From the NCBI RefSeq assembly GCF_918741275.1, contig NZ_CAKKNA010000006.1, positions 124,001 through 188,000 on the forward strand: a DNA stretch of 64,000 bases, read 5' to 3'. This DNA is from Bacillus sp. CECT 9360 (GTDB lineage: Bacteria > Bacillota > Bacilli > Bacillales > DSM-1321). Below are positions 44,122 through 53,133 of this stretch, piece by piece; within the stretch, counting starts at the first letter, position 1; every line of letters starts with the position of its first letter. Under the pieces are notes generated by a model. The model had not been told where the DNA came from, did not search any database, and saw only the letters and a program-made list of their open reading frames with translations. Position numbers and translations under genes: made by a program.

Positions 44122-44239
44122 CAGCACCACCCCCTTTCTAACCGGGGATGAGCTGACCACCATTGAGACACCTATTCTATTGCTCTTTTCATTATACCAC
44201 CTGAAGCCATATTATAGGATTTTATAATTATCCATTCAA
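44122..44239 (-). promoter_or_regulatory. Toxin promoter and ribosome-site-blocking hairpin
   Basis: TTGAAT (44239-44234), 17 bases, TATAAT (44216-44211) on the minus strand. A second extended -10, TGGTATAAT, lies at 44199-44191. In the leader CATCCCC pairs with GGGGGTG of the ribosome site (one G-T pair), with a nine-base loop. Confidence 0.65.
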
Positions 44240-44305
44240 ACAAGTATTTACAAAGCCATTGCAGAGAATCGCGAAAGCTCTCCTGTAATTACTAATCTCC
44301 CAAAA

Positions 44306-44399
44306 AATAATCCACCATAGCGTTAACCAGCTCTGGTGGATTACTTCTAACTTTGCCTATTAAAAACCGTTGGCATTCCCGCACCAACGGTCTTTTTTT
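44306..44399. repeat. Inverted relic of the type I antitoxin/terminator region, also terminator of the LysM gene
   Basis: CAAAAAATAATCCACC (toxin 3' end in the intact module) recurs here on the opposite strand, followed by stem TAATCCACC / GGTGGATTA and then ACCGTTGG / CCAACGGT with seven T, matching the GACCGTTTAGTG hairpin. No toxin frame remains upstream; a TAA stands where codons are expected. The ACCGTTGG hairpin is also well placed as terminator of the LysM protein gene on the minus strand. Confidence 0.65.
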
Positions 44400-44403
44400 G
44401 TCT

Positions 44404-45921
44404 TTAATTATTAAAATGATACACGCCCCAGATATCAGCTGTTTCCGAACCAATATACCAGGCAGCTGCCCCACCCAAGTGATTTTGTTTAACCAAATTC
44501 ATGCGAAGGCCGATTGACTTTTGGTCTTCCAGCCATATTTGATGCTTTTCTCCACCCGCTGCATATTCCACATAATTTTGTGAGGTTTTTTGATCCCACA
44601 CCTTTTGAAGGCCCTTGGATGAAATGATTTGATTCGCCTGGGCCATCGTCCGGTCATGGCTGGTTACTTTTCCTGTTGATAGATTCGTAACCCACTCCCG
44701 GGTGTAGAATGGTACAGCAAGAATGATCTTCTGGGACGGTACCTCTTTCATCAAGAGCTCGATTCCTTCTTTTGTCCAAGGCAAGGAGGCTATAGATCCT
44801 GCTTTTGGGCTTCCTCCCCAATGTTCGTCATATCCCATCATCACGATATAATCGGCAATCTTGCCAAGCTCCCTTCTGTCAAAGCTTCCGGACCAGAACG
44901 GGTCTTCGTTTTCCCGGGTCACATCCACAGACACGATGATCCCGTGTGGCTGAAGAGCCTTTTTAAGTTCACCGATAAAAACTACAAAATCCTGCTTGTT
45001 TTTGATATTGATATTTTCAAAGTCAACGTTGATTCCATCACTATCGGTTTGCACGAGTGAATCTCTTAGCGTTGAAATTAATTTTTGACGCTTCTGTGGA
45101 TTGCTGAGCACAGAATCGGTTAATACAGGGTCAAATTTATTGCCGAATAACGGCCAAAGTTGTTTCCCCTGGGCATGGACGGCTTGTCCATACCGTGAAT
45201 CAACAGAAACCGCAACTACATTATCCGTGCTGCTTAATGTATACCAGCGAGGCGATACAACATTTAAATTTGGTTGTTTTAGTTGTTGAATGTAGCTGTC
45301 TGTCGTCCCATTATAATTCCATCCCATGACGATCCGTTTTTGTGCCTTGGTCTGAAGAAGGGACTTTTTCATCCAGCCTTTTTTACCGCCAAGTAATTGA
45401 ACCTGGGCATAATAATCCGGAATCTTGATTTTTTGGCCAACGGAAAGTTTAGTGGAACGTAAGTTATTCAGCTTCGTTACGTCACTGACTGCGACCCCGT
45501 ATTTTGTTGAAACTTTCCATAGCGTCCCACCCGATACAACCGTATGGACTTGATATTTCTGCGGTATTTTCAACTTTTGACCAACACTGATTTTAGTGGT
45601 GGTTAATTTGTTCTCTTTTTGCAGCTCGTTTATGGTAACCCCATATTGATTAGCGATAATCCATAATGTGTTGCCGGAGACTACTGTATGAATGACGCTA
45701 CTGGCGGAATCCCCCGCTGCCGAAGAGATGATTGGGTATTGCTCCCCTTTTTTTAAGACCGATAAAACGGGAGAACCCAGTTTAGGTGAACTGTATACTT
45801 TCGCATTGTCTGTTTTAACAGTACCAATGGAAAGAGTATGATTTGCCGCTTCCCCTTTAATAGGAACAAGACTTATACAAAGAAAGTTTAAAATGATAAG
45901 AAAGCTAAAGAACTTTTTCAC
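44404..45921 (-). CDS. Secreted LysM / glycoside hydrolase 18 protein (SleL/YaaH-like)
   Basis: Cell-wall-binding glycosidase-like protein of 505 residues. A signal peptide covers 1-25. An SH3-like segment (about 30-70) is followed by two LysM repeats (VIHTVVSGNTLWIIANQYGV and VHTVVSGGTLWKVSTKYGV, about 76-170). The glycosidase-18 domain runs from about 190 to the end, with the catalytic DGINVDFENI near 300 and MMGYDEHWG near 365. Relatives cut N-acetylglucosaminyl bonds in spore cortex or vegetative wall. A role in sporulation is possible but no sporulation promoter was identified. Confidence 0.88.
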   Translation of the reverse strand: MKKFFSFLIILNFLCISLVPIKGEAANHTLSIGTVKTDNAKVYSSPKLGSPVLSVLKKGEQYPIISSAAGDSASSVIHTVVSGNTLWIIANQYGVTINELQKENKLTTTKISVGQKLKIPQKYQVHTVVSGGTLWKVSTKYGVAVSDVTKLNNLRSTKLSVGQKIKIPDYYAQVQLLGGKKGWMKKSLLQTKAQKRIVMGWNYNGTTDSYIQQLKQPNLNVVSPRWYTLSSTDNVVAVSVDSRYGQAVHAQGKQLWPLFGNKFDPVLTDSVLSNPQKRQKLISTLRDSLVQTDSDGINVDFENINIKNKQDFVVFIGELKKALQPHGIIVSVDVTRENEDPFWSGSFDRRELGKIADYIVMMGYDEHWGGSPKAGSIASLPWTKEGIELLMKEVPSQKIILAVPFYTREWVTNLSTGKVTSHDRTMAQANQIISSKGLQKVWDQKTSQNYVEYAAGGEKHQIWLEDQKSIGLRMNLVKQNHLGGAAAWYIGSETADIWGVYHFNN

Positions 45922-46015
45922 TTATTCTATTCTCCTCAAAGTTTATTAACAACTTTAATAGTTTACTATCCGGAAAAGCTAGAAGGATAGAGGTACTTTG
46001 TGGAAGCATGAACAA

Positions 46016-46055
46016 CGTTCACATTATTGTAAAAAAGCGTTCACATTATTGTAAA
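46016..46055. promoter_or_regulatory. Two identical 18-bp direct repeats spaced 22 bp
   Basis: CGTTCACATTATTGTAAA occurs at 46016-46033 and again at 46038-46055. Each is a partial dyad (TTCACA and TGTAA). It lies between the LysM gene and the oxidase operon and may be a regulator site for either. Confidence 0.6.
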
Positions 46056-46124
46056 TAATATAGATAACTTGCAATATGTGCCAATAGTAAAATTAAACAT
46101 GTAAACAGTATACTTTTTTAAAAA

Positions 46125-46303
46125 AAGGCTCTGTTAAACGATAATGTTGTTTTTGGGAAGGGAATCTGCGAGACTCCTGCGGAAAAACGGGCTGGCAAGA
46201 CCCCGCAGCGAGGTACGAGTGAGGAGGCTTGACAGTTCGTCCGCGGAAAGCGAGTAGATTCCATGACCATTTGAAAATCAACAATGGAATTTAACAGAGC
46301 CTT
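46125..46303. mobile_element. MITE-like element with 14-bp terminal inverted repeats
   Basis: AAGGCTCTGTTAAA at 46125-46138 and its exact reverse complement TTTAACAGAGCCTT at 46290-46303. The interior (about 150 bases) contains GACTCCTGCGG, GACCCCGCAGCGAGG and GTCCGCGGAAAGCGAG, a fold-back sequence common in Bacillaceae, with no coding capacity. It ends about ten bases before the ribosome site of the next gene. Confidence 0.8.
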
Positions 46304-46322
46304 AAAAAAAGAGGTGATTAAA

Positions 46323-46448
46323 TTGGACAAAAACAAGAAAGAGGAGAAGGAAGATACGCTAAAAGGTACACTCGCTTCCGTCATGATATTGGGAGTGTTT
46401 CTTATCGTCTCCTGGTTTAGTGTTTACGCTTTATTTCTTTCAAGATAA
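46323..46448 (+). CDS. Cytochrome c oxidase subunit 2A (ba3 type)
   Basis: A 41-residue membrane peptide with a charged head (MDKNKKEEKEDTLKGTLAS) and one transmembrane helix (VMILGVFLIVSWFSVYALF). This is the layout of subunit IIa of ba3-type oxidases, which takes the place of the first helix missing in their short subunit II. TTG start with GAGGTGATT upstream. First gene of the oxidase operon, 24 bases before subunit II. Confidence 0.85.
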   Translation: MDKNKKEEKEDTLKGTLASVMILGVFLIVSWFSVYALFLSR

Positions 46449-46472
46449 TACATAGACAAGTAGGTGAAAAAT

Positions 46473-46964
46473 ATGAAAATCCATAAGTTTGAAAAGATTT
46501 GGCTTCTATTTGGTACCGGCTCATTAATTTTATTTTTAACAATTGTCGGGGTCCAGGCTTTTTCTATGGGGAATCATCCGCCAAGCGGACACCATATGAT
46601 CGATCCGGAAAAGGTAAAAGAAACAGCTCCATTTACAAAACCAGGGCTTCATCAGACTGGAGAAAACGAATATGAATTGGTCATTGTCGCTTCCGCTTTT
46701 AATTATGACTTGGGCGAAGATGATAAGACGATCACGATCCCTAAGGGAGCAAAATTAACTTACAAAGTAGCCACCACTGATGTGGTTCACGGATTTTCTG
46801 TAGCAGGAACGAATGTAAACATGATAGTAGAACCGGGCTATGTGAGTGAATTAGCGGTCACCCATGAAAAAACGGGAAAGTTTACTGTCGTGTGTAATGA
46901 ATATTGCGGAACAGGACATCACATGATGTACGGAACAATCGAGGTGACAGACAATGCAAAGTAA
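46473..46964 (+). CDS. cbaB: ba3-type cytochrome c oxidase subunit II
   Basis: Electron entry subunit carrying the CuA centre. It has 163 residues with one membrane anchor (about 10-32) and an outer cupredoxin domain. CuA ligands are the histidine of VVHGFSV near residue 109 and CNEYCGTGHHMM near 143 (both cysteines, the glutamate, histidine and methionine). Start ATG 46473 with TAGGTG upstream. An in-frame GTG three codons earlier is inside that site. It overlaps subunit I by 11 bases. Confidence 0.93.
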   Translation: MKIHKFEKIWLLFGTGSLILFLTIVGVQAFSMGNHPPSGHHMIDPEKVKETAPFTKPGLHQTGENEYELVIVASAFNYDLGEDDKTITIPKGAKLTYKVATTDVVHGFSVAGTNVNMIVEPGYVSELAVTHEKTGKFTVVCNEYCGTGHHMMYGTIEVTDNAK

Positions 46965-48600
46965 ATTAGGGATTGATAAAAATGACGCAAAACTGACTTT
47001 GGCCCATATTTATGTCGCTTTCGCAGCACTGCTTTTAGGCGGACTTTGCGGGTTGCTTCAGACGCTCGTGCGTTCTGGATCTTATCAATTGCCCGCCGGA
47101 ATTGGGTACTACCAGTTGTTGACGGTACACGGAGTTTTATTAGGACTTGTATTAACTACATTTTTCATTATCGGATTTCTGTTTGCGAGCATCAGTAAGA
47201 CAAGCGGCACTTTTTCAAAAGGGGAAAGAATAACAGGTTGGGTTGGATTTTGGCTCATGACTGTGGGAACCGCTCTTACAGCCTTTTACATTTTAATCGG
47301 AGAGGCCTCTGTTTTATATACCTTCTATGCACCGCTTATGGCTCACGTAGGCTTCTATATCGGTCTTGCTCTACTTGTTGTTGGTAGCTGGGTTAGTGGT
47401 TTCAGCATGTTTGCCAAATATATCAGGTGGAAGCGGGAAAATAAAGGCCAGATGCCGCACGTCCTCAGTTTTATGGCCGTGATTACGATGGTTTTATGGC
47501 TTGTGGCGACATTGGGAGTGGCTGCGACTGTATTAATCCAATTTATCCCGTGGTCACTGGGCATAACCGATGAAATCAATGTGTTGGTCAGCAGAACATT
47601 GTTTTGGTATTTCGGTCACCCTCTTGTCTATTTCTGGCTGTTGCCTGCTTATATGGTTTGGTATGTGTCCATTCCTAAAATCATCGGGGGCAAGATTTTT
47701 TCGGACTCACTTGCAAGGCTATCATTTATCTTATTCTTATTGTTCTCGATTCCAGTCGGTTTTCACCATCAATTAACAGAACCCGGCATAGACCCGGGAT
47801 GGAAGTTTGTCCAGGTTGTTCTCACCTTTATGGTCGTGATTCCATCATTGATGACGGCATTTTCCATGTTCGCTACCTTTGAAATAGCAGGCAGGAAAAA
47901 CGGCGGGAAAGGATTATTCGGCTGGTTCAAAACCCTTCCTTGGGGAGATGTCCGTTTCTTTGCTCCTTTTGTCGGGATGCTGGCCTTTATTCCGGGCGGC
48001 GCGGGCGGCTTAATCAACGCATCGCACCAAATGAATCAGGTGATTCACAACACCATTTGGGTTACAGGACATTTTCATTTAACAGTGGCGACAACGGTAT
48101 TGTTGACGTTCTTTGGAATTTGCTACTGGCTCATCCCTTCTCTTACAGGAAGGACACTTACAAAAAGCATCAACCGCTTAGGCATCGTCCAAACCATCGT
48201 TTGGACAGTCGGGATGACGATTATGTCCGGAGCGATGCATTTCCAAGGTCTACTCGGAGCGCCAAGACGCTCTGCTTATTCAACATACGGCGGCAGCGCT
48301 CAGGCAACCGAATGGGTCCCTTACCAGATTCTTCAGGCGATTGGCGGCAGCATCTTATTCATCGGTATCATCTTAATGATTTACATCTTCATACAGCTGC
48401 TGTTCTTTGCTCCGAAAGGGGAAACAGAATTCCCGGTTGCTGAAGTTTCCGAGCATTCAGGGAAAACACCGGCCATTTTCGAAAACTGGTATGTCTGGAT
48501 CGGCGTATTGGTTGCGCTAATTTTGATTGCTTATGCGATTCCATTCATGAATATGATCGAACACGCACCACCTGGTTCAAAAGGATTTAAGCTGTTTTAA
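46954..48600 (+). CDS. cbaA: ba3-type cytochrome c oxidase subunit I
   Basis: Catalytic subunit reducing oxygen to water at the heme-CuB site, with proton pumping through a single channel (B-type family). It has 548 residues and 13 or so helices. Ligands are visible: LTVHGVLLG (low-spin heme), FGHPLVYFWLLP near 217 with the CuB histidine and the tyrosine four residues on, GFHHQLTEPG near 270 and WVTGHFHLTVA near 370. B-type oxidases have high oxygen affinity. The operon is absent from this place in B. subtilis. Confidence 0.95.
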   Translation: MQSKLGIDKNDAKLTLAHIYVAFAALLLGGLCGLLQTLVRSGSYQLPAGIGYYQLLTVHGVLLGLVLTTFFIIGFLFASISKTSGTFSKGERITGWVGFWLMTVGTALTAFYILIGEASVLYTFYAPLMAHVGFYIGLALLVVGSWVSGFSMFAKYIRWKRENKGQMPHVLSFMAVITMVLWLVATLGVAATVLIQFIPWSLGITDEINVLVSRTLFWYFGHPLVYFWLLPAYMVWYVSIPKIIGGKIFSDSLARLSFILFLLFSIPVGFHHQLTEPGIDPGWKFVQVVLTFMVVIPSLMTAFSMFATFEIAGRKNGGKGLFGWFKTLPWGDVRFFAPFVGMLAFIPGGAGGLINASHQMNQVIHNTIWVTGHFHLTVATTVLLTFFGICYWLIPSLTGRTLTKSINRLGIVQTIVWTVGMTIMSGAMHFQGLLGAPRRSAYSTYGGSAQATEWVPYQILQAIGGSILFIGIILMIYIFIQLLFFAPKGETEFPVAEVSEHSGKTPAIFENWYVWIGVLVALILIAYAIPFMNMIEHAPPGSKGFKLF

Positions 48601-48640
48601 TAATTCATCAAAAACTTCTTAAATAAGGAGGCGTTAGAAA

Positions 48641-48733
48641 ATGTTTTTAATCGTGCTCTCTTTAGTAATCGTTGCGGTTGTTGGGATTATTATCGCGGTA
48701 GAAGTGACAACACCTGAAGAAAATATGAATTGA
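48641..48733 (+). CDS. Small membrane peptide at the end of the oxidase operon
   Basis: A 30-residue peptide: one hydrophobic helix MFLIVLSLVIVAVVGIIIAV and a short acidic tail EVTTPEENMN. AAGGAGGCG lies eight bases before the ATG, and the gene is 40 bases behind subunit I and before the operon terminator. I do not recognise a family. Its place suggests an accessory subunit or assembly factor of the oxidase. Confidence 0.7.
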   Translation: MFLIVLSLVIVAVVGIIIAVEVTTPEENMN

Positions 48734-48745
48734 TTGCTAGAGTAT

Positions 48746-48775
48746 GAAAAAGCCCTCAATTAAGAGGGCTTTTTT
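48746..48775. terminator. Bidirectional terminator between oxidase operon and rnz
   Basis: AAAAAGCCCTC / GAGGGCTTTTTT stem with a short AATTAA loop, four bases from the rnz stop. Confidence 0.92.
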
Positions 48776-48779
48776 ACTT

Positions 48780-49712
48780 TCATTTCCCCGGATATAGCGG
48801 AATTTTGATACTAAGCAAATCCTCAGCGATAACGGTTTCCGGAAAAATTTCTCTGCTTTCTGCCGTCAGCATTTTCGCATCTTCTTCCGTATATCTCGAA
48901 CTTATATGAGTCAAGATCAGTTGTTTGGCATTAGCCTGTTTAGCGGTTTGGGCCGCCTGTGTAGTTGTCGAATGGTAATAATCATGTGCCATTTCAGGTT
49001 CATGCTTTGAAAATGTCGCTTCATGGATAAGGTAATCGGCATCCCCGGCCAGGATTAAGGCATTGTCACAGGTTCGTGTATCGCCAAGAATCGTGATAAT
49101 CCGGCCCTTTTGCGGAGGATTCAGATAATCGGTTCCGTGCAGAACCCTGCCGTCCTCAAGCCGGACCGTTTCGCCTTTCTTTAATGCCTTGAAGGCGGGA
49201 CCAGGCTTTACTCCCTCTGAGCGTAGTTTGTCGATAAGCAGACTTCCTGGACGGTCGTGCTCAACAATCCGGTAGCCCAGACACATAATACCGTGATCAA
49301 GCGGCAGTGCTGTTACCGTAAACTGTTCGTCCTCAAACACAATGCCCTCTGTAATTTCAACGATCTTAAGCGGGTACTTCAAATGAGTTCCACTCACCCG
49401 AAGGCTGGTCGTAATGAATTCCTCTATTCCCGCTGGGCCGTATACGGTAAGCTCGTCCGTGCCTCCTTGGAATGAACGGCTTCCAAGTAAGCCGGGCAAT
49501 CCAAAAATATGGTCCCCGTGCAGATGGGTAATAAAGATTTTCTCGATTTTGCCAGGCTTCACAGGCGTCTTCAGAATTTGATGCTGAGTCGCTTCGCCAC
49601 AGTCGAACAGCCACACTGCTCCCCTCTCTTCAAGGAGTTGCAGGGCAATCGAGGATACATTTCTTGCCTTCGCCGGCATTCCCGCCCCTGTCCCTAAAAA
49701 AACAAAATCCAC
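48780..49712 (-). CDS. rnz: Ribonuclease Z
   Basis: Endonuclease that removes the 3' trailer from tRNA precursors lacking encoded CCA. It has 310 residues from GTG 49712, which has GGAGG eight bases upstream. The in-frame GTG two codons earlier is too close to it. Metal sites are [13 protein letters not shown] near 62, DHGIMCLGY near 140, LGDTRTCDN near 210 and LTHISSRY near 270. The opening [18 protein letters not shown] is typical. Confidence 0.95.
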   Translation of the reverse strand: MDFVFLGTGAGMPAKARNVSSIALQLLEERGAVWLFDCGEATQHQILKTPVKPGKIEKIFITHLHGDHIFGLPGLLGSRSFQGGTDELTVYGPAGIEEFITTSLRVSGTHLKYPLKIVEITEGIVFEDEQFTVTALPLDHGIMCLGYRIVEHDRPGSLLIDKLRSEGVKPGPAFKALKKGETVRLEDGRVLHGTDYLNPPQKGRIITILGDTRTCDNALILAGDADYLIHEATFSKHEPEMAHDYYHSTTTQAAQTAKQANAKQLILTHISSRYTEEDAKMLTAESREIFPETVIAEDLLSIKIPLYPGK

Positions 49713-49810
49713 GTCCACTACCTCCGCCTACTATATGTATGGAACCACTATATCATAAAAAGAGAATTCGCTTAAGTGAACGATTCTCTCTTCTTTTTAT
49801 AAGAACATTT

Positions 49811-51331
49811 CTATTTCCGACTTATTGGCTCCCCCAAAAACATTGGATTTCTTTTTACGTCAATCCACTCTTCTAAAGTCTCAAGCCGGGCTGCTAATTC
49901 ATACAGCAAGTCCTCCCGCCCCCTCCCGGCAATGAATTGTACCCCGCAAGGCAATCCGTTCGCAGTAAGGTGAAGCGGAACGGACATGGCCGGCTGGCCG
50001 GTCAGATTAGCTAATTGGGTAAACGGTGTCCGCTTTAAGCTGTTTTCTACGATTTTATCAACCATCCCGCTTTTTTTGACCAGCCCTCCAGCGCCAAGCT
50101 TCCCGATAATGTCAAGCATCACCTTTTCCGCTCCCCTTGAATTCAGCTCGCCGATTTTCGCTGGCGGAAACGCAGTCGTTGGGGTCATATACAAGTCATA
50201 GGTTTCATGGAAGGTTTCCATTTCAAAGGCAGCCTTATCCCATTCCCGTAAAGCGAGAACAAATTCTTCTGCGCTTGCCGCTTTACCAAGAAGGCCCAAA
50301 AGCCATGTCGTTGGTTCTACGTCATCGAATTTGACTTTACGCCCCAGCTGCAGTTCGAGATCGTTTATGGTTGCGGCCACTTCTCCAAAGTACATCATCA
50401 TATAACTATTCGCGAGCCGCTTCCCATTAACCGATGGATTCTTCTCCTCGACGGTATGCCCCATCGATTCCAGCAATTTAGCCGTTTTTCTCACTGCTTC
50501 GATGCATTCAGGGTCCACCTCGGTTCCTATCGGGGATTCAGTGGAAAAGGCGATTCTATATTTTTTTTCTGTTGGGTTTTGGACAATTTCCAAGTACGAT
50601 CCATCAAACGGGAGAGCATGGAAAGCAGCTCCTTTTTCATATCCGGCGATTTGATCGAGCATCGCCGCGCTGTCTCGCACACTTCTGGTTAGGACATGGT
50701 CTGAGGAGGCACCCTGCCATTGACGGCCCAATTTCGGTCCGGCAGGCGTTCTGCCTCTTGTTGGCTTTAATCCAAACAAGCCGCAATAGGCAGCAGGTAT
50801 CCGAATGGAGCCTCCTCCATCATTTGCTCCGGCAATCGGCACCATGCCCGATGCGACTGCCGCCCCTGATCCACCGCTAGAACCACCGGGTGTATGCCCT
50901 ATATTCCAAGGATTTCTCGTTGGCCCGTGAAAAGCAGGCTCCGTAATCCCCATCAAAGCAAATTCAGGCACGTTCGTCTGTCCCAGAAAAACAGCTCCTG
51001 TGTTCCTGACTCTTCGTACAAATTCGGCATCACGAACGGCCAGATAATCCTGGAACGATTTTGATCCCGATGTAATCTTTTCTCCTTCAATTTCCTGGGT
51101 TATATCCTTTAGAAGCATGGGCACGCCTGCAAAAGTGTTATTCATATCAAGTGTACGGACGGCAGCTTTTGCCTGCTCGTACATTTTATTAATAACCGCA
51201 TTCAAATTGGGATTTATCGCTTCAATCTGTTTGATTGCTTCTTCCAATATCTCTTGGGTCTGAACTTCCTTTCCTTTAAGCAATTCCGCAAGCCCCAGCG
51301 CATCATAATCCCGATAGTGAAAACCCATCAT
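49811..51331 (-). CDS. Amidase signature family enzyme
   Basis: Hydrolyses a carboxamide; substrate unknown. It has 506 residues from ATG 51331, with GGGGGATTTG before it. The Ser-cisSer-Lys triad is present: Lys in MLLKDITQEIEGE near 75, and the signature GGSSGGSGAAVASGMVPIAG with DGGGSIRIPAAYCG near 150-185. It resembles GatA but stands alone without gatB or gatC, so it is more likely a peptide or nylon-oligomer-like amidase (EC 3.5.1.4) than a tRNA amidotransferase. Confidence 0.88.
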   Translation of the reverse strand: MMGFHYRDYDALGLAELLKGKEVQTQEILEEAIKQIEAINPNLNAVINKMYEQAKAAVRTLDMNNTFAGVPMLLKDITQEIEGEKITSGSKSFQDYLAVRDAEFVRRVRNTGAVFLGQTNVPEFALMGITEPAFHGPTRNPWNIGHTPGGSSGGSGAAVASGMVPIAGANDGGGSIRIPAAYCGLFGLKPTRGRTPAGPKLGRQWQGASSDHVLTRSVRDSAAMLDQIAGYEKGAAFHALPFDGSYLEIVQNPTEKKYRIAFSTESPIGTEVDPECIEAVRKTAKLLESMGHTVEEKNPSVNGKRLANSYMMMYFGEVAATINDLELQLGRKVKFDDVEPTTWLLGLLGKAASAEEFVLALREWDKAAFEMETFHETYDLYMTPTTAFPPAKIGELNSRGAEKVMLDIIGKLGAGGLVKKSGMVDKIVENSLKRTPFTQLANLTGQPAMSVPLHLTANGLPCGVQFIAGRGREDLLYELAARLETLEEWIDVKRNPMFLGEPISRK

Positions 51332-51592
51332 CGCAAATCCCCCGATATACATTATTTTATTCTATTTAATTAAATATAAATGATTTATCAGAAAAGTCAA
51401 AATTCATAGGCCGAAAAACCTATTTACATATACGGGGAAGTTTTAATCTATTCATCAGGAATCGTTGAATAGATTATATTTCTTTGAAAAAGAATAAGTA
51501 TATATGCAATATGTTTGCGTTACTGTTTAACAAATTATATATTGTAAGAGTATTTTTTCAGAAGCAATTGATGAGGAAAAGAGGTTTTACCT

Positions 51593-53089
51593 GTGGTTCA
51601 AAATAATAAACCGTCCGCACTAATCATGATATTCGGAGCAACCGGGGACTTGGCTAAGCGCAAGCTATTTCCTTCCATTTATCGATTATTTCAGAAAGAA
51701 AAGATAGATAAATTTGCCGTTGTCGGCGTGGCAAGAAGGCATCTTACCAATGAAGAATTCCAAGCCAATGTGAAGGACTCGATTCTAACCTTCACCAATG
51801 AACAGGAAAACATCGACGAATTTGCCTCTCATTTTTTTTATCATTCGCATGATGTGACCAGTTCCGAATCGTACATACAGTTGAAGGAGATCGCAGACCG
51901 TTTAGATAGCCATTATCAGCTTGAAGGCAACCGTGTCTTCTATCTTGCCATGGCTCCTGAGTTCTTCGGAACAATCGCAGAGCAGGTGAGAGAGCAAGGT
52001 CTCACTGACACACCCGGCTATAAACGACTTGTCATCGAAAAACCGTTTGGACACAGCTTTGAAAGTGCTTTGGAGCTTAACAAACGGATCCGTACTGCCT
52101 TTGAGGAAGACGAAATCTATCGGATTGACCACTATCTCGGCAAGGAGATGGTACAAAATATTGAAGTCATCCGTTTCGCCAATGCTCTTTTTGAACCATT
52201 ATGGAACAGCCGCTACATCTCCAATATTCAGGTGACCTCAAGTGAAACGCTTGGTGTAGAGGAACGCGGCCGTTATTATGAAACGAGTGGGGCATTACGC
52301 GACATGGTCCAGAACCATATGCTGCAAATGGTCGCGCTGCTTGCGATGGAACCGCCAATCCGGTTGACTACCGAGGAAATCCGCAGCGAGAAAGTGCGTG
52401 CGCTTCGTTCCCTTCGTTCGATGACTGCGGAAGAAGTGAATCAATATTTTGTGCGTGGCCAGTATGGCTCAGGCACAATGAATGGGCAAAATGTGCCTGG
52501 TTACCGGGAAGAGCAAATGGTTGATTCCGAGTCAAACACGGAAACATTCGTCGCAGGCAAGCTGATGATTGATAACTTCCGCTGGGCCGGGGTACCTTTC
52601 TATATTCGTACCGGGAAAAGGATGGACATTAAATCAACGAAAATTGTGGTCCAATTCAAGGACATTCCGATGAATTTGTATTACAAAACGGGAGAAACGC
52701 TTCACCCTAACCTCCTAGTCATCCACATCCAACCTGAGGAAGGCATCACCCTCCTCCTGAACGCTAGAAAAACAGGAAATGGTATGAGATCGAGACCGGT
52801 ACAGCTGTCCTATTCAAATAAAAGCAGCGACAAACTTAACACACCAGAGGCTTATGAAAAGCTTCTGTTCGATAGCATGCGAGGCGATGCCACGAACTTT
52901 ACCCATTGGGACGAAGTGGCCTTATCCTGGAAATTTGTCGACAGGATTTCCGAGGTATGGGAAACGACAAAAGACAGCACTTTCCCCAACTACAAATCCG
53001 GTACAACCGGACCGGATTGCGCTGACGAACTGCTGAAAAAAGACGAACATTTCTGGTGGCCTGTCGAAAATCTTGACCTTGAAGAATGA
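51593..53089 (+). CDS. zwf: Glucose-6-phosphate 1-dehydrogenase
   Basis: First step of the oxidative pentose phosphate pathway, producing NADPH and 6-phosphogluconolactone. It has 498 residues from GTG 51593, with AAGAGG about eight bases upstream. The cofactor loop is IFGATGDLAKRKLFP and the active-site signature is YRIDHYLGKEMVQN near 178. A clean palindromic terminator follows. gndA, the third step, lies 2 kb away in the opposite direction. Confidence 0.96.
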   Translation: MVQNNKPSALIMIFGATGDLAKRKLFPSIYRLFQKEKIDKFAVVGVARRHLTNEEFQANVKDSILTFTNEQENIDEFASHFFYHSHDVTSSESYIQLKEIADRLDSHYQLEGNRVFYLAMAPEFFGTIAEQVREQGLTDTPGYKRLVIEKPFGHSFESALELNKRIRTAFEEDEIYRIDHYLGKEMVQNIEVIRFANALFEPLWNSRYISNIQVTSSETLGVEERGRYYETSGALRDMVQNHMLQMVALLAMEPPIRLTTEEIRSEKVRALRSLRSMTAEEVNQYFVRGQYGSGTMNGQNVPGYREEQMVDSESNTETFVAGKLMIDNFRWAGVPFYIRTGKRMDIKSTKIVVQFKDIPMNLYYKTGETLHPNLLVIHIQPEEGITLLLNARKTGNGMRSRPVQLSYSNKSSDKLNTPEAYEKLLFDSMRGDATNFTHWDEVALSWKFVDRISEVWETTKDSTFPNYKSGTTGPDCADELLKKDEHFWWPVENLDLEE

Positions 53090-53097
53090 CGCTAAAG

Positions 53098-53130
53098 AAA
53101 AAGGATATCCCGATCGGGATATCCTTTTCC
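53098..53130. terminator. Bidirectional terminator between zwf and a small ORF
   Basis: Near-perfect palindrome AAAAGGATATCCCGA / TCGGGATATCCTTTT, only four bases from the stop of the small gene on the minus strand. Confidence 0.9.
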
Positions 53131-53133
53131 TTT

